Below, one piece after another: positions 17,544 to 26,328 of a stretch of DNA of 64,000 nucleotides. Below the pieces are notes generated by a model that worked only from the letters and a program-made list of their open reading frames with translations, did no database searches and was not told the origin of the DNA. How positions within the stretch are numbered: the stretch's first letter is position 1; every line of letters begins with the position of its first letter. Source of the DNA: Lachnospiraceae bacterium (GTDB lineage Bacteria > Bacillota > Clostridia > Lachnospirales > Lachnospiraceae); assembly GCA_024694965.1 (NCBI GenBank), contig JAILJC010000212.1, positions 1 to 64,000 on the forward strand, given 5' to 3'. Both the position numbers and the translations under genes were made by a program.

Positions 17544-18737
17544 TTATTTAACCAGCTTTACCGTTTCCCTTGCTATCGCAAGTTCCTCGTTTGTGGGGAT
17601 CACGAGTACGCTTACCTTCGATGCGTCGGGCGAAATGACAGCCTCTTCACCCCTTATATTATTCTTTTTCGGATCGACGCCGGTACCTAAGTATCCAAGA
17701 TATCCGCCGATCATCTGCCTTACTTCGATATTGTTCTCGCCAACGCCTGCGGTAAATACTATGGCATCAACGCCGTTCATTGCCGCCGCATATGAGCCTA
17801 TATACTTGGCAACCCTGTAGGAATAAGCCTCCAGAGTGGTCTTTGCCTGGTCGTTACCGCTGTTTGCCGCTTCTCCAAGGTCCCTGAAATCACTGGATAC
17901 CCCTGATAATCCAAGGACACCCGACTTCTTGTTAAGGATGTTTAACATCTCATCTATCGAAAGCTCTTCCTTATTGCTTATAAACTGGAGGATCGCGGGA
18001 TCAAGGTCTCCGCTCCTGGTTCCCATGAACAGTCCTTCAAGAGGCGTAAGCCCCATGCTCGTATCAACGCATTTGCCGTTTTCTACGGCGCTTATGCTGG
18101 CACCGTTACCCAAGTGGCATACAATGACCTTGAAGTTGTTTATATCCTTTCCAAGGAATTCGGCTGCCCTCTTTGATACGAACTCATGGCTCGTACCGTG
18201 GAATCCGTACCTGCGCACCTTGTATTTCTTATAGTAATCATAAGGTATTCCGTACAGATATGCCTTCTTCGGCATCGTCTGATGGAAGGCCGTATCAAAT
18301 ACCGCAACCATGGGAACGTTCGGCATTATCTTCTGACATGAACGGATACCTATAAGGTTAGCCGGGTTATGCAGCGGCGCAAGGTCGTTGCATTCCTCGA
18401 TGGCCTTTATCACATCCTCGTTTATTAAAGTGGCGGATGAGAAGTTCTCTCCTCCGTGCACTATCCTGTGACCGACGGCACCAATCTCTTCAAGTGAAGA
18501 GATCACTCCGTTTTCCTTATCGATAAGGCTGTCGATAACAAGTTTTACCGCCTCCGTATGATCCGGCATATCGGCATTCTTCTTTATCTTATCCTTACCT
18601 TCGGGCTGGTAGGTCACCATACCCCCGTCAATACCTATCCTCTCACATAAGCCCTTGGCAAGAACCTCTTCCGAATCGGAATCTATGAGCTGGAACTTAA
18701 GTGATGAACTTCCGCAGTTGATGACTAAGATCTTCAT
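17544..18737 (-). CDS. ackA: Acetate kinase
   Basis: A 397-residue enzyme of full family length that interconverts acetyl phosphate and acetate with ATP formation, a main energy step in fermenting clostridia. Motifs: [11 protein letters not shown] at the N-terminus, [22 protein letters not shown] (phosphate binding) and FTAGVGENN (adenosine pocket). A clear purine-rich ribosome-binding site precedes the ATG. The usual partner pta is not adjacent; instead ackA follows proS by 21 bases in the same operon. Confidence 0.97.
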   Translation of the reverse strand: MKILVINCGSSSLKFQLIDSDSEEVLAKGLCERIGIDGGMVTYQPEGKDKIKKNADMPDHTEAVKLVIDSLIDKENGVISSLEEIGAVGHRIVHGGENFSSATLINEDVIKAIEECNDLAPLHNPANLIGIRSCQKIMPNVPMVAVFDTAFHQTMPKKAYLYGIPYDYYKKYKVRRYGFHGTSHEFVSKRAAEFLGKDINNFKVIVCHLGNGASISAVENGKCVDTSMGLTPLEGLFMGTRSGDLDPAILQFISNKEELSIDEMLNILNKKSGVLGLSGVSSDFRDLGEAANSGNDQAKTTLEAYSYRVAKYIGSYAAAMNGVDAIVFTAGVGENNIEVRQMIGGYLGYLGTGVDPKKNNIRGEEAVISPDASKVSVLVIPTNEELAIARETVKLVK

Positions 18738-18758
18738 TTTTTATACCTTCTTCCTGAT

Positions 18759-20192
18759 TTAATATGCCTTACCCCAGTAGACCATCTTCTTGGCGGGCTT
18801 TCCGCAGCATACGCAGGTCTTCGCCAGCTCTTCCTGCTCAAAAGGCATGCAGCGGCTAGTAACAGCCAGCTCCTCCTTTATCGCATCTTCACACTCCTGG
18901 TTGCCGCACCACATGGCCTTTACAAATCCCGTTTCCTCATTGAACAGGCGACGGAACTCCTCCATGTTCGTTGCAACAAAGGTATGCTTCTCACGGTGCT
19001 GCCTTGCACGCTCAAGCATTTCCTTCTGCATCCTGTCAAGAAGCTCTGTTACCTGTGATTCTAACTGATCAAATGCAACTTCCGTCTTCTCCCTTGTATC
19101 CCTGCGGCAGATAACGCACTTTCCTGCCTCCATATCCTTGGGACCTATCTCGACACGAAGGGGTATTCCCCTCATTTCCTGCTCGGAGAACTTCCATCCG
19201 GGACTCTTGTCTGTTTCATCAATGTCTGCCCTGCATACCTTCTTAAGCCTGTCGCAAAGCTCGTTTGCCTTCTCAAGCACGCCTTCCTTCTTCTGCTGGA
19301 TGGGTATCACCATCACCTGAGTGGGCGCGATCTTCGGAGGCAGGCACAGTCCCGAATTATCGCCGTGGACCATGATCACCGCACCGATGAGCCTTGTCGT
19401 CGTGCCCCATGAAGTCTGGTGTACATACTGAAGCTTGTTGTTATTGTCCGTATACTGTATATCGAAGGCCCTGGCAAATCCGTCGCCGAAGTTATGGCTC
19501 GTACCCGACTGCAGTGCCTTTCCGTCATGCATGAGTGCCTCTATCGTGTAGGTCGATTCCGCACCCGCAAACTTTTCCTTGTCTGTCTTGCGGCCCTTGA
19601 TGACCGGGATCGCCAGCACCTCTTCGCAGAATGACGCATACACATTCAACATCTGAAGCGTCCTCTCCTCGGCTTCCTCTGCAGTCGCATGCGCAGTATG
19701 GCCTTCCTGCCATAAGAACTCACGGCTCCTGAGGAACGGCCTTGTCTCCTTTTCCCAGCGCACTACCGAGCACCACTGGTTGCATATCTGCGGCAGATCC
19801 CTGTAGGACTGCACCGTATTCTTATAGTAATCACAGAACAGGGTCTCTGAGGTCGGACGTACGCACAGCCTCTCCTGGAGCGGCTGTAATCCGCCGTGTG
19901 TTACCCATGCAACCTCGGGAGCGAACCCTTCCACATGATCCTTTTCCTTATTTAATAAGCTCTCGGGGATGAACATCGGAAGGTATACATTCTTAACTCC
20001 CGTTGCCTTGAACCTCTCATCCATCTGGCTCTGAATGAGTTCCCAGATGGCATATCCCGCGGGCCTTATCACCATACAGCCCTTAACGGAAGTATAGTCA
20101 AGGAGTTCGGCCTTCTTAACAACATCCGTATACCACTGCGCGAAATCATCCTCCATCGCAGTTATCGCTTCAACCAGCTTTTTCTCTGCCAT
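18759..20192 (-). CDS. proS: Proline--tRNA ligase, short (archaeal/eukaryotic-like) type
   Basis: A 477-residue class II aminoacyl-tRNA synthetase that charges tRNA-Pro. It lacks the inserted editing domain of the longer bacterial form and ends in the C-terminal zinc-binding type extension ([18 protein letters not shown]), as in the archaeal-like group. Class II signatures include [14 protein letters not shown] and [24 protein letters not shown] ribosome-binding site precedes the ATG. First gene of a nine-gene minus-strand run behind the promoter at 20238-20266; the leader of about 40 bases is too short for a T-box. Confidence 0.96.
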   Translation of the reverse strand: MAEKKLVEAITAMEDDFAQWYTDVVKKAELLDYTSVKGCMVIRPAGYAIWELIQSQMDERFKATGVKNVYLPMFIPESLLNKEKDHVEGFAPEVAWVTHGGLQPLQERLCVRPTSETLFCDYYKNTVQSYRDLPQICNQWCSVVRWEKETRPFLRSREFLWQEGHTAHATAEEAEERTLQMLNVYASFCEEVLAIPVIKGRKTDKEKFAGAESTYTIEALMHDGKALQSGTSHNFGDGFARAFDIQYTDNNNKLQYVHQTSWGTTTRLIGAVIMVHGDNSGLCLPPKIAPTQVMVIPIQQKKEGVLEKANELCDRLKKVCRADIDETDKSPGWKFSEQEMRGIPLRVEIGPKDMEAGKCVICRRDTREKTEVAFDQLESQVTELLDRMQKEMLERARQHREKHTFVATNMEEFRRLFNEETGFVKAMWCGNQECEDAIKEELAVTSRCMPFEQEELAKTCVCCGKPAKKMVYWGKAY

Positions 20193-20237
20193 TTTCTTTT
20201 CTCCTACTCAATAAAACTAAAATCAATACAATATATA

Positions 20238-20266
20238 ATTGTATAAAAAATGCCGTTTTTATGCAA
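20238..20266 (-). promoter_or_regulatory. Sigma-A promoter of the proS-ackA-cca operon
   Basis: On the minus strand TTGCAT (20266-20261) and TACAAT (20243-20238) are 17 bases apart, placing the start of transcription near 20231, about 40 bases before proS. Confidence 0.75.
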
Positions 20267-20298
20267 GTATTTTGCTGTATCGGAGCATGAACTCCCTA

Positions 20299-20979
20299 TC
20301 AGATCTCAAACATTTCCGTAGAATCAAACTCCATCCTCTCACCCGTGCGCGGATGGTTAAATCCCAGATGATACGCGCATAAGCCTATCGATTTTTCCGG
20401 TATACCGGCGATAGAAGCCTTTGTTCCCGGTTCGCGGATTTTCGAGCCGTACTTAACATCGCCCGCTATCGGGTGCCCCATATTTGATAACTGGGCCCTT
20501 ATCTGATGGAACCGTCCGGTGATGAGCTTTATATCAAGCAGAGCCACCCCCGCATCTTCATCGGTTTTTACCGTTTTATACTCAAGCTCCGCCCTCTTTG
20601 CATCTTTCGTATCCTTAGGTACCACCCTCGCGGTATCCTTATCCTTTAAAAGATAATCCGTAAGGCTTATCCATTCACCTTTTGTATCCACGATCCCTTC
20701 GACAAAAGCGTGATACTTTTTGTCAAAGTCACCGCCCGTAAGCTGGCGGTTAAGCTCTGCTGCCGCCTCTTTGTTAAGTGCAAACACGAGTATCCCGCCA
20801 ACCGGCTTGTCAAGCCTGTGAATAAGCCCGAGGTACGGTCCAAAATTGTTTGCTTTTCTGCTTAAGTGATTCTTAAGCATACTGACCATGTCCGCTTCCG
20901 AAACGTTCCGGGTCTCAACCGGTATTCCGGCCGGTTTTTTTACTACCATTATGTCCTTGTCTTCATACAGTATTTCCAT
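20299..20979 (-). CDS. RluA-family pseudouridine synthase
   Basis: Converts uridine to pseudouridine in rRNA or tRNA. It has the catalytic motif GLIHRLDKPVGG (Asp) and the C-terminal GRFHQIRAQL and HPIAGDVKYGS elements of the RluA family, without an S4 domain. I start it at the ATG at 20979 (MEILYEDKD), the normal family N-terminus; the further 16 codons upstream read like non-coding sequence. The target base is unknown. It is divergent from the carboxypeptidase gene. Confidence 0.9.
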   Translation of the reverse strand: MEILYEDKDIMVVKKPAGIPVETRNVSEADMVSMLKNHLSRKANNFGPYLGLIHRLDKPVGGILVFALNKEAAAELNRQLTGGDFDKKYHAFVEGIVDTKGEWISLTDYLLKDKDTARVVPKDTKDAKRAELEYKTVKTDEDAGVALLDIKLITGRFHQIRAQLSNMGHPIAGDVKYGSKIREPGTKASIAGIPEKSIGLCAYHLGFNHPRTGERMEFDSTEMFEI

Positions 20980-21015
20980 ATGTTTCCCACTTATGCATAG
21001 CCTTAAACCCTGCTG

Positions 21016-21044
21016 TTGGTGTTTCACTCATCATATGTTATAAT
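21016..21044 (+). promoter_or_regulatory. Extended -10 promoter of D,D-carboxypeptidase gene
   Basis: TTGGTG (21016-21021), 17-base spacer and TATAAT (21039-21044) with a TG two bases upstream of the -10. Transcription would begin near 21051. Confidence 0.75.
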
Positions 21045-21087
21045 ACCGTATTATTAAGCCTGTAACAATTATGTATTAACGGTAAAA

Positions 21088-22422
21088 ATGAGCAATCTCG
21101 AAGAAGAAATAATAAGACGTAAATATGCCGCAAGGCGTGAAGAACTTATAAGGCAGAAAAAAAACCGGCATTACAGGGACATGGGAGTCAGGTACTTAGT
21201 CCCTGCTATTGTCATTATCTTAATTGTTACGGTGATCGTGTGCGTCCTTGTAAAAGTTTCCAAAAAGAAGGATGAAAAGGAAGCCTTTAACGGTCCCAAC
21301 ATCTCCATTGAAAAAAGCAAGGCGGTGGAAGAGGAGGTTTTGGATGAACCCGATGTCCCCGCACCGCACCTTGTCTATTCGGCAACGGACAATGCACAGA
21401 CCACCGGGCTTCCCGGCGATGTTGTAAGCAGCTACGGGATCCTTATAGATCTTGCGGATGATACCATCCTTGCACAGCGCAACGCCCGTACCCGCATAAG
21501 CCCGGCTTCGATGACCAAGATACTGACAGTCCTTGTTGCCGCTGAAAACATAAATTTGGAGCAGCTTGACGATACGGTCACGATAACCCTTGAGTATACC
21601 GATTACAGCTACGCCAATGACTTAAGTGCCGTCGGTTTTGCGGAAAACGAAGTTGTGACTGTCCGCGACCTTTTCTACGGCACCATCCTGCCTTCGGGCG
21701 GTGATGCCGCACTTGCGCTTGCCTGTTATGTCGCGGGGAGCGAGGAGGAATTCGTTAAGCTGATGAACGACCGCTTAAAGGAACTTCAGCTTAATGACAG
21801 CACTCATTTTACAAATGTAGCGGGAATGTATGATGAACAGCATTTCAGTACCGTATACGATATGGCCATGATCCTTCATGCGGCGATTGACAATGAACTG
21901 TGCCGCACCGTCCTTAATGCGCACACCTATACGACCTCCGTAACAAGGGAGCATCCCGAGGGCATAAAGATATCCAACTGGTTCTTAAGGCGTATAGAAG
22001 ATAAGGACTGCGGCTTTACGGTTGAATGTGCCAAGACGGGATTTGTCATGCAGTCAAGGAACTGTGCCGCGAGCTTTGCCGATGATGAGGACGGACACGG
22101 ATATATATGTGTTACGGCCGATTCTTCAAGCGGATGGCGCTGCATCTACGACCATGTTTCCATTTACTCCGCCTTTTCCGGACTTACCGAAAAGCCTCCC
22201 GTAGAGTCATCGGAGGATTCGATCCCGGTTGATAATACCCTTGATGAAACGGAGGGTGCTGATGAGGGGCTGAGCGATAATAACGAACTTCTTGATATGG
22301 ATGAGCCTTCTTTGGCTGAGGGCCTTTCCATGGGTGAAGAAAATCCGAAAGAGACTCCCGATACCGATACACAAAAGCCCGATAACAAGATCCCCGTGAA
22401 AAACGAGATCACGGGGAACTAG
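21088..22422 (+). CDS. D-alanyl-D-alanine carboxypeptidase, type II membrane protein
   Basis: A penicillin-binding peptidase of the S11 family that removes the terminal D-Ala from muropeptides. A cytoplasmic basic N-terminus is followed by one membrane helix (about residues 36-57). The active-site motifs are SMTK (Ser141-Lys144), SGG (203-205, in place of the common SAN/SGN) and KTG (316-318). The tail after residue 360 is acidic and Pro/Ser-rich and lacks the C-terminal amphipathic helix of classic PBP5, so anchoring is N-terminal. The ribosome-binding site is weak. A second, PBP5-like paralogue lies at 24869. Confidence 0.9.
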   Translation: MSNLEEEIIRRKYAARREELIRQKKNRHYRDMGVRYLVPAIVIILIVTVIVCVLVKVSKKKDEKEAFNGPNISIEKSKAVEEEVLDEPDVPAPHLVYSATDNAQTTGLPGDVVSSYGILIDLADDTILAQRNARTRISPASMTKILTVLVAAENINLEQLDDTVTITLEYTDYSYANDLSAVGFAENEVVTVRDLFYGTILPSGGDAALALACYVAGSEEEFVKLMNDRLKELQLNDSTHFTNVAGMYDEQHFSTVYDMAMILHAAIDNELCRTVLNAHTYTTSVTREHPEGIKISNWFLRRIEDKDCGFTVECAKTGFVMQSRNCAASFADDEDGHGYICVTADSSSGWRCIYDHVSIYSAFSGLTEKPPVESSEDSIPVDNTLDETEGADEGLSDNNELLDMDEPSLAEGLSMGEENPKETPDTDTQKPDNKIPVKNEITGN

Positions 22423-22424
22423 CC

Positions 22425-22643
22425 TTACTCACATCCGAAATTGCCTACGCTTCCGTCTGCAAACGGACTTCCTATGTCACATCTGCCGTGGTGGTGGACC
22501 TCCCTTACAAAGTCCTCCCTTTCGGTTTCGACCCGGTGCACGCCTATGCGGCTCACACCCGATTCTGTCTTTGAATCAAGCATCTTTATGACTTCTTCTA
22601 TCTCTTCGTTCGTAACATCTTTTTTATCCATGCCTTCAGTCAT
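22425..22643 (-). CDS. Small conserved-looking protein with HHHGRCDIGSPF motif
   Basis: A 72-residue protein with a strong AGGGAGG ribosome-binding site 5 bases before its ATG, which supports it as a real gene. The N-terminal half is acidic and helical (NEEIEEVIKMLDSKTESG); the C-terminal half has VHHHGRCDIGSPFADG and ends in NFGCE. The clustered His and two Cys could bind a metal. I do not recognise a named family. It is convergent with the carboxypeptidase gene (2-base gap) and divergent from the acyltransferase gene. Confidence 0.7.
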   Translation of the reverse strand: MTEGMDKKDVTNEEIEEVIKMLDSKTESGVSRIGVHRVETEREDFVREVHHHGRCDIGSPFADGSVGNFGCE

Positions 22644-22693
22644 TGCAGCCTCCCTGATACACTGTTTACGCCTCTTTTTTATGATACATCAAT

Positions 22694-22722
22694 TTGCTTT
22701 TTTTTTCATTAGAATTTATACT
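22694..22722 (+). promoter_or_regulatory. Possible promoter abutting acyltransferase start
   Basis: TTGCTT (22694-22699), 17-base spacer, TATACT (22717-22722). The predicted transcription start would fall on or beside the ATG pair at 22727/22730, implying a leaderless or nearly leaderless message. Confidence 0.45.
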
Positions 22723-22726
22723 TTTG

Positions 22727-23860
22727 ATGATGGATAAGAAGAAGAGAGTTTCCTATTTTGATACGGCCAGGGGGATCGGTATGATTCTGGTGCTTTTGGG
22801 GCACCTTCAGAATGATACCGTATTTTCTTATTCCCCGCATATCCTTGGCCTTTGCGCCTGGATATTCTCTTTCCACATGCCGCTTTTCTTTATTATCTCC
22901 GGAATGCTCATATGTTTTAAGGAAGAAGAAAAGGGTGATATCGGAACGATCGTTAAAAAAAGGTTCCGCCAGATCATGATCCCCTATTTCTGGTTCAGCT
23001 TTATCTATATTTTCATCGTACTGTATTATCTGATCATCGCCAGAGTCATTCTTTTAAAAACTCTGCTCATACAGCTTTGGTATGTGCTCGGAATGTACGG
23101 GATGAACGTGCTGTGGTTCCTACCCGCATTGTTCGCCGCCGAAATTATGTTCGTTCTCATTACCCAACGCTTTAAAAATCAAAAATCCATAATTGCCGTT
23201 TTAGTGCTTCTGATTGGCGCTATTATCATTAATTATGCCAGGAAGTTTTTACCCAACGATTCTGAGTTATTCGAAAGGATCAATGAATTTATAGTCACTT
23301 TGATCCGTCCCGTATTTGCCTGCTCGTTCATCCTTATCGGCTACCTTCTTTTTAAGGGCATCAAAGTTCTGAATGAAAAAACAAAAAGGGCATGGCTTGT
23401 CATGCTTTTAAGCCTTCCCCTTCTTCTTTTTGTCAACATCCTTATAAACATAAAGAACCGCCCGGTCGATTTCAGGTCACTTGTGTTTAACAACTATCCC
23501 CTGTATTACATCTGTTCAACCTGCGGTTCACTGTTCATCATAATTTTATGCATGCTTTTGTCAAAAATAAGGATCGGAAATAAGATAAACGGCGACAATG
23601 CCTTCCCGGTCCTTAAGTTCTACGGCGTTAATTCCCTTGTATTCATGGCTGTCCATAACAATTCATCGATCATGACTCTTGCCCTTAAGCTGGCCATGTA
23701 TCTTAACCAGTATTTAACAAGGGCACGCGGGTACATATGCTATGCCCTCGTCATCCTTATATTCCTTATCTACATAACCTTGACCATCATGGTCATAAAC
23801 CGGTTCTTCCCCTTCCTTGCGGGAAAGCCGTATAAACCGCTTAGGTCAGATGGTAAGTGA
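22727..23860 (+). CDS. Acyltransferase-3 family membrane protein
   Basis: A polytopic O-acyltransferase with about ten membrane helices. Typical elements are FDTARGIGMILVLLGHL (with the catalytic-type His) and FSFHMPLFFIISGML near the N-terminus. Members acetylate extracellular sugars or glycans, or act as serine/amino-acid exchangers (VanT-like). The ATGs at 22727 and 22730 are both possible starts and neither has a clear ribosome-binding site. Its 3' end overlaps the convergent TSCPD gene by 15 bases. The substrate is unknown. Confidence 0.88.
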   Translation: MMDKKKRVSYFDTARGIGMILVLLGHLQNDTVFSYSPHILGLCAWIFSFHMPLFFIISGMLICFKEEEKGDIGTIVKKRFRQIMIPYFWFSFIYIFIVLYYLIIARVILLKTLLIQLWYVLGMYGMNVLWFLPALFAAEIMFVLITQRFKNQKSIIAVLVLLIGAIIINYARKFLPNDSELFERINEFIVTLIRPVFACSFILIGYLLFKGIKVLNEKTKRAWLVMLLSLPLLLFVNILINIKNRPVDFRSLVFNNYPLYYICSTCGSLFIIILCMLLSKIRIGNKINGDNAFPVLKFYGVNSLVFMAVHNNSSIMTLALKLAMYLNQYLTRARGYICYALVILIFLIYITLTIMVINRFFPFLAGKPYKPLRSDGK

Positions 23861-24106
23861 CAGGGCTTCCTCAATAGACTTTGCGAGCTGATCCGCACAT
23901 GAGGTACCCCTGCCCCCGCAGTCATTTCCCTTAAGTATCCTTGCAGCATCGGCGGCGTTTCCGCCCTCAAGCAGCAGTCCTATCGCCTTAAGGTTCCCGT
24001 TGCAGCCACCAATAAATTTAAGGTTATGAATGCTTCCGCTGTCATCAAGATCATAATCGATCTGTCTTGCACACACTCCCTTCGGAGTATAGGTATAATG
24101 CTTCAT
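23846..24106 (-). CDS. TSCPD-domain protein (TIGR03905 type)
   Basis: A small (86-residue) protein of the TSCPD/TIGR03905 type: VCARQIDYDLD near the start, FIGGCNGNLKAIGLLLEG in the middle and RGTSCADQLAKSI near the end (TSCAD replaces TSCPD). Four or five Cys suggest metal binding; related domains occur at the C-terminus of vitamin-B12-dependent ribonucleotide reductases. The ATG at 24106 follows AGGAGG and overlaps the trmB stop in an ATGA, so it is coupled to trmB. Cellular role unknown. Confidence 0.85.
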   Translation of the reverse strand: MKHYTYTPKGVCARQIDYDLDDSGSIHNLKFIGGCNGNLKAIGLLLEGGNAADAARILKGNDCGGRGTSCADQLAKSIEEALSLTI

Positions 24107-24762
24107 CTGTTTTCCTCCTGATCCTGTCTGATGATATACTTGCATATCGGATTTCCCATATTTGAAAACCGCTCTTCGTATTCAGTCATTATATTTCCTT
24201 TTATCATTTCCTCATCGTTATGCAGGTCATAAGTCATTTTAAGGATCTCCCAGCCTGCTGCCGGAGCCTCGGCAACGGAGTAATCAAACAGCACCCTGTT
24301 ATCCGTCTTAAACTCGACAACCCCGTCCTTTTTGATTATTTCCCTGTATCTGTCAAGGAAATTCCCTGATGTAAGCCGCCTCTTCGCGTGCCGATCCTTA
24401 GGCCAGGGATCTGAAAAATTAAGGTATATCCTGTCTACTTCATCCCTGTCAAAAACATCGGAAATATATTCCGCATCCATTCTTATGAAAACAAGGTTTT
24501 TAAGTTCGTTTGCTTCCATCTTCTGGACGGCACGGAGCAGAACGCTTGAATATTTCTCAATCCCCACGAAATTGATATCCGGGTTTTTTTCCGCAAGCTG
24601 TGTAATGAACCTGCCCTTGCCCATGCCTATCTCGATATACTGAGGATTATCGTTTTCAAAAACCTGCTTTTTCCATTTACCCTTTTGCTTTTCGGGCTCA
24701 TGGATGACATATTCGCTTCCTGCGATAACTTCCCTTGATCCCGTAATGTTCTTAAGTCTCAT
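24103..24762 (-). CDS. trmB: tRNA (guanine-N7-)-methyltransferase
   Basis: Methylates N7 of G46 in tRNA variable loops using S-adenosylmethionine. The 219-residue length is normal. Motifs: SAM-binding EIGMGKGRFITQLA, VGIEKYSSVLLRA, and the family-specific NFSDPWPKDRHAKRRLT. The C-terminal YEERFSNMGNPI is also typical. It is the first gene of a two-gene unit with the TSCPD protein and is divergent from dacF. Confidence 0.96.
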   Translation of the reverse strand: MRLKNITGSREVIAGSEYVIHEPEKQKGKWKKQVFENDNPQYIEIGMGKGRFITQLAEKNPDINFVGIEKYSSVLLRAVQKMEANELKNLVFIRMDAEYISDVFDRDEVDRIYLNFSDPWPKDRHAKRRLTSGNFLDRYREIIKKDGVVEFKTDNRVLFDYSVAEAPAAGWEILKMTYDLHNDEEMIKGNIMTEYEERFSNMGNPICKYIIRQDQEENR

Positions 24763-24868
24763 TCCTTATCTCCCTGGGTATTGATTATAACACGGTTAAA
24801 GGCTTAAAACCACCTGTAACGTGATTACGTATCTTCAATAATCGCTCCGTTTATAGTATTATATTTTC

Positions 24869-26305
24869 ATGAAACATTTAAAACGATTGACTCTTACTTT
24901 ATTTATCATATCCTGCATCCTTTTTGATGCTGTCCCTGCTTATGCGGTAAGTACCGTTCCCACCGCCGAGCAGAAGGCAGCGGCAGAAGAGCGCAAGCTG
25001 CTCAGGGTTGAGAGCAACGAATGGGAAGGCTGGCCGGAGGGCCCCGTCATAGGAGCCGAAGCCGCGATACTCATGGACTTTACAACCGGCACCATACTGT
25101 ATTCAAAGAACATCCATGAACAGCTGTATCCCGCAAGCACCACCAAAATGATGACTGCCCTGCTCACCATTGAGAACACCTCGATGGATGAGATAGTTAC
25201 TTTTTCACATGATGCGATCCATAATATCGATTCGGATTCAAGCCGCATAGGTATTGATGTCGGCGAGCAGCTGACGGTCGAGCAGTGTCTTTACGGACTG
25301 ATGCTCGGTTCGGCAAATGAAGTCGCCTATGCTCTTGCCGAGCACGTGGCCGGCAGCCTTGAAGCCTTTGTCGATATGATGAACGAACGCGCCTCCGCAC
25401 TCGGCTGCGACAATACCCACTTCATAAACGCAAACGGACTTCCCGATGAGCAGCATTACACCAGCGCCTATGACCTTGCTCTCATTGCCGCCGAATGCTA
25501 TAAGAACGAAGCATTTGCAAACATTTCGGGCACCAGGACCTACACCATACCTGCCACCAACATCCAGTCGGAGGAGCGTATAATGGACAACCACCATTTA
25601 ATGGTGCAGGGTTACAAATACCAGTACGACGGCTTCATCGGCGGTAAGACCGGTTACACCAAAGCGGCAAGGCAGACTCTTGTAAGCTGTGCGGAAAGAA
25701 ACGGCATCCGGCTTATCTGCGTCATAATGAAAGAGGAAGCTCCCAATCAGTTCATCGATACCCAGAAGCTTTTTGATTACGGCTTTGACGGTTTTCAGGT
25801 GCTGAACATAAAGGACAATGAAACAAGGTATACCCTTAACAGCTCGACCTTTTTTAAAACGGACCTTGATATCATGGGAAGCTCTCGCCAGGCCCTTGAC
25901 CTTAATGATTCCGGCTATGTGATCCTTCCGAAAACTGCCGCCTTTTTCGATGCGCAGGCCGAGCTTTCATACTGCGACGATCCTTCCGATCATGTCGCGA
26001 CCATAGATTATTATTATTCCGGGAATCATGTTGGCTATACAACTCTTGACTATGCCCGTACGTCGGCTGATTCTTTCGAATTCTCCAATATACTGAGGGA
26101 TACATCCGGTAAGGAACCCACCGCGCTTAAGAGATCAAAAAAGACCGTGTTTGTAAACGTAAAGCGGATCGTACTTATACTCACCCTGATCCTAGGTACG
26201 ATCATCGTCTTTCTGTTCCTTAAGTCATTCATTTCAAGCTATTCCTATTCCGACCGCCACCTTCGGAACCTTAAAAGAAACAGATATAAAAAAAGAAAGG
26301 GCTGA
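24869..26305 (+). CDS. dacF: D-alanyl-D-alanine carboxypeptidase (PBP5/DacF type)
   Basis: A secreted, membrane-anchored S11 peptidase that trims D-Ala from peptidoglycan stem peptides. A signal peptide ends near AYA (residues 24-26). The motifs are STTK (Ser90-Lys93), SAN (148-150) and KTG (260-262). A C-terminal membrane helix (about 430-450) and basic tail anchor it. No Shine-Dalgarno sequence precedes the ATG; TATTAT ends 7 bases before it, so a leaderless message is possible. Its stop codon lies within a hairpin shared with the convergent exonuclease gene. Confidence 0.93.
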   Translation: MKHLKRLTLTLFIISCILFDAVPAYAVSTVPTAEQKAAAEERKLLRVESNEWEGWPEGPVIGAEAAILMDFTTGTILYSKNIHEQLYPASTTKMMTALLTIENTSMDEIVTFSHDAIHNIDSDSSRIGIDVGEQLTVEQCLYGLMLGSANEVAYALAEHVAGSLEAFVDMMNERASALGCDNTHFINANGLPDEQHYTSAYDLALIAAECYKNEAFANISGTRTYTIPATNIQSEERIMDNHHLMVQGYKYQYDGFIGGKTGYTKAARQTLVSCAERNGIRLICVIMKEEAPNQFIDTQKLFDYGFDGFQVLNIKDNETRYTLNSSTFFKTDLDIMGSSRQALDLNDSGYVILPKTAAFFDAQAELSYCDDPSDHVATIDYYYSGNHVGYTTLDYARTSADSFEFSNILRDTSGKEPTALKRSKKTVFVNVKRIVLILTLILGTIIVFLFLKSFISSYSYSDRHLRNLKRNRYKKRKG

Positions 26306-26328
26306 CCTCAGCCTTCCCTTTCTTTTTT
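26289..26328. terminator. Bidirectional terminator covering both stop codons
   Basis: A 13-bp A/T-flanked stem (26289-26301 with 26316-26328) encloses both convergent stop codons, TGA at 26303-26305 and the complement of TGA at 26308-26310. The inner GGCTGA/TCAGCC can form an alternative small hairpin. Confidence 0.88.

Noticed and set aside
20193-20298. A T-box or other amino-acid riboswitch before proS
   Set aside because: The promoter leaves a leader of only about 40 bases, and no T-box bulge or specifier hairpin is visible.
22391-22417. Hairpin TCCCCGTG/CACGGGGA at the end of the D,D-carboxypeptidase gene as a terminator
   Set aside because: It lies before the stop codon and has no T-run, so evidence for termination is weak.
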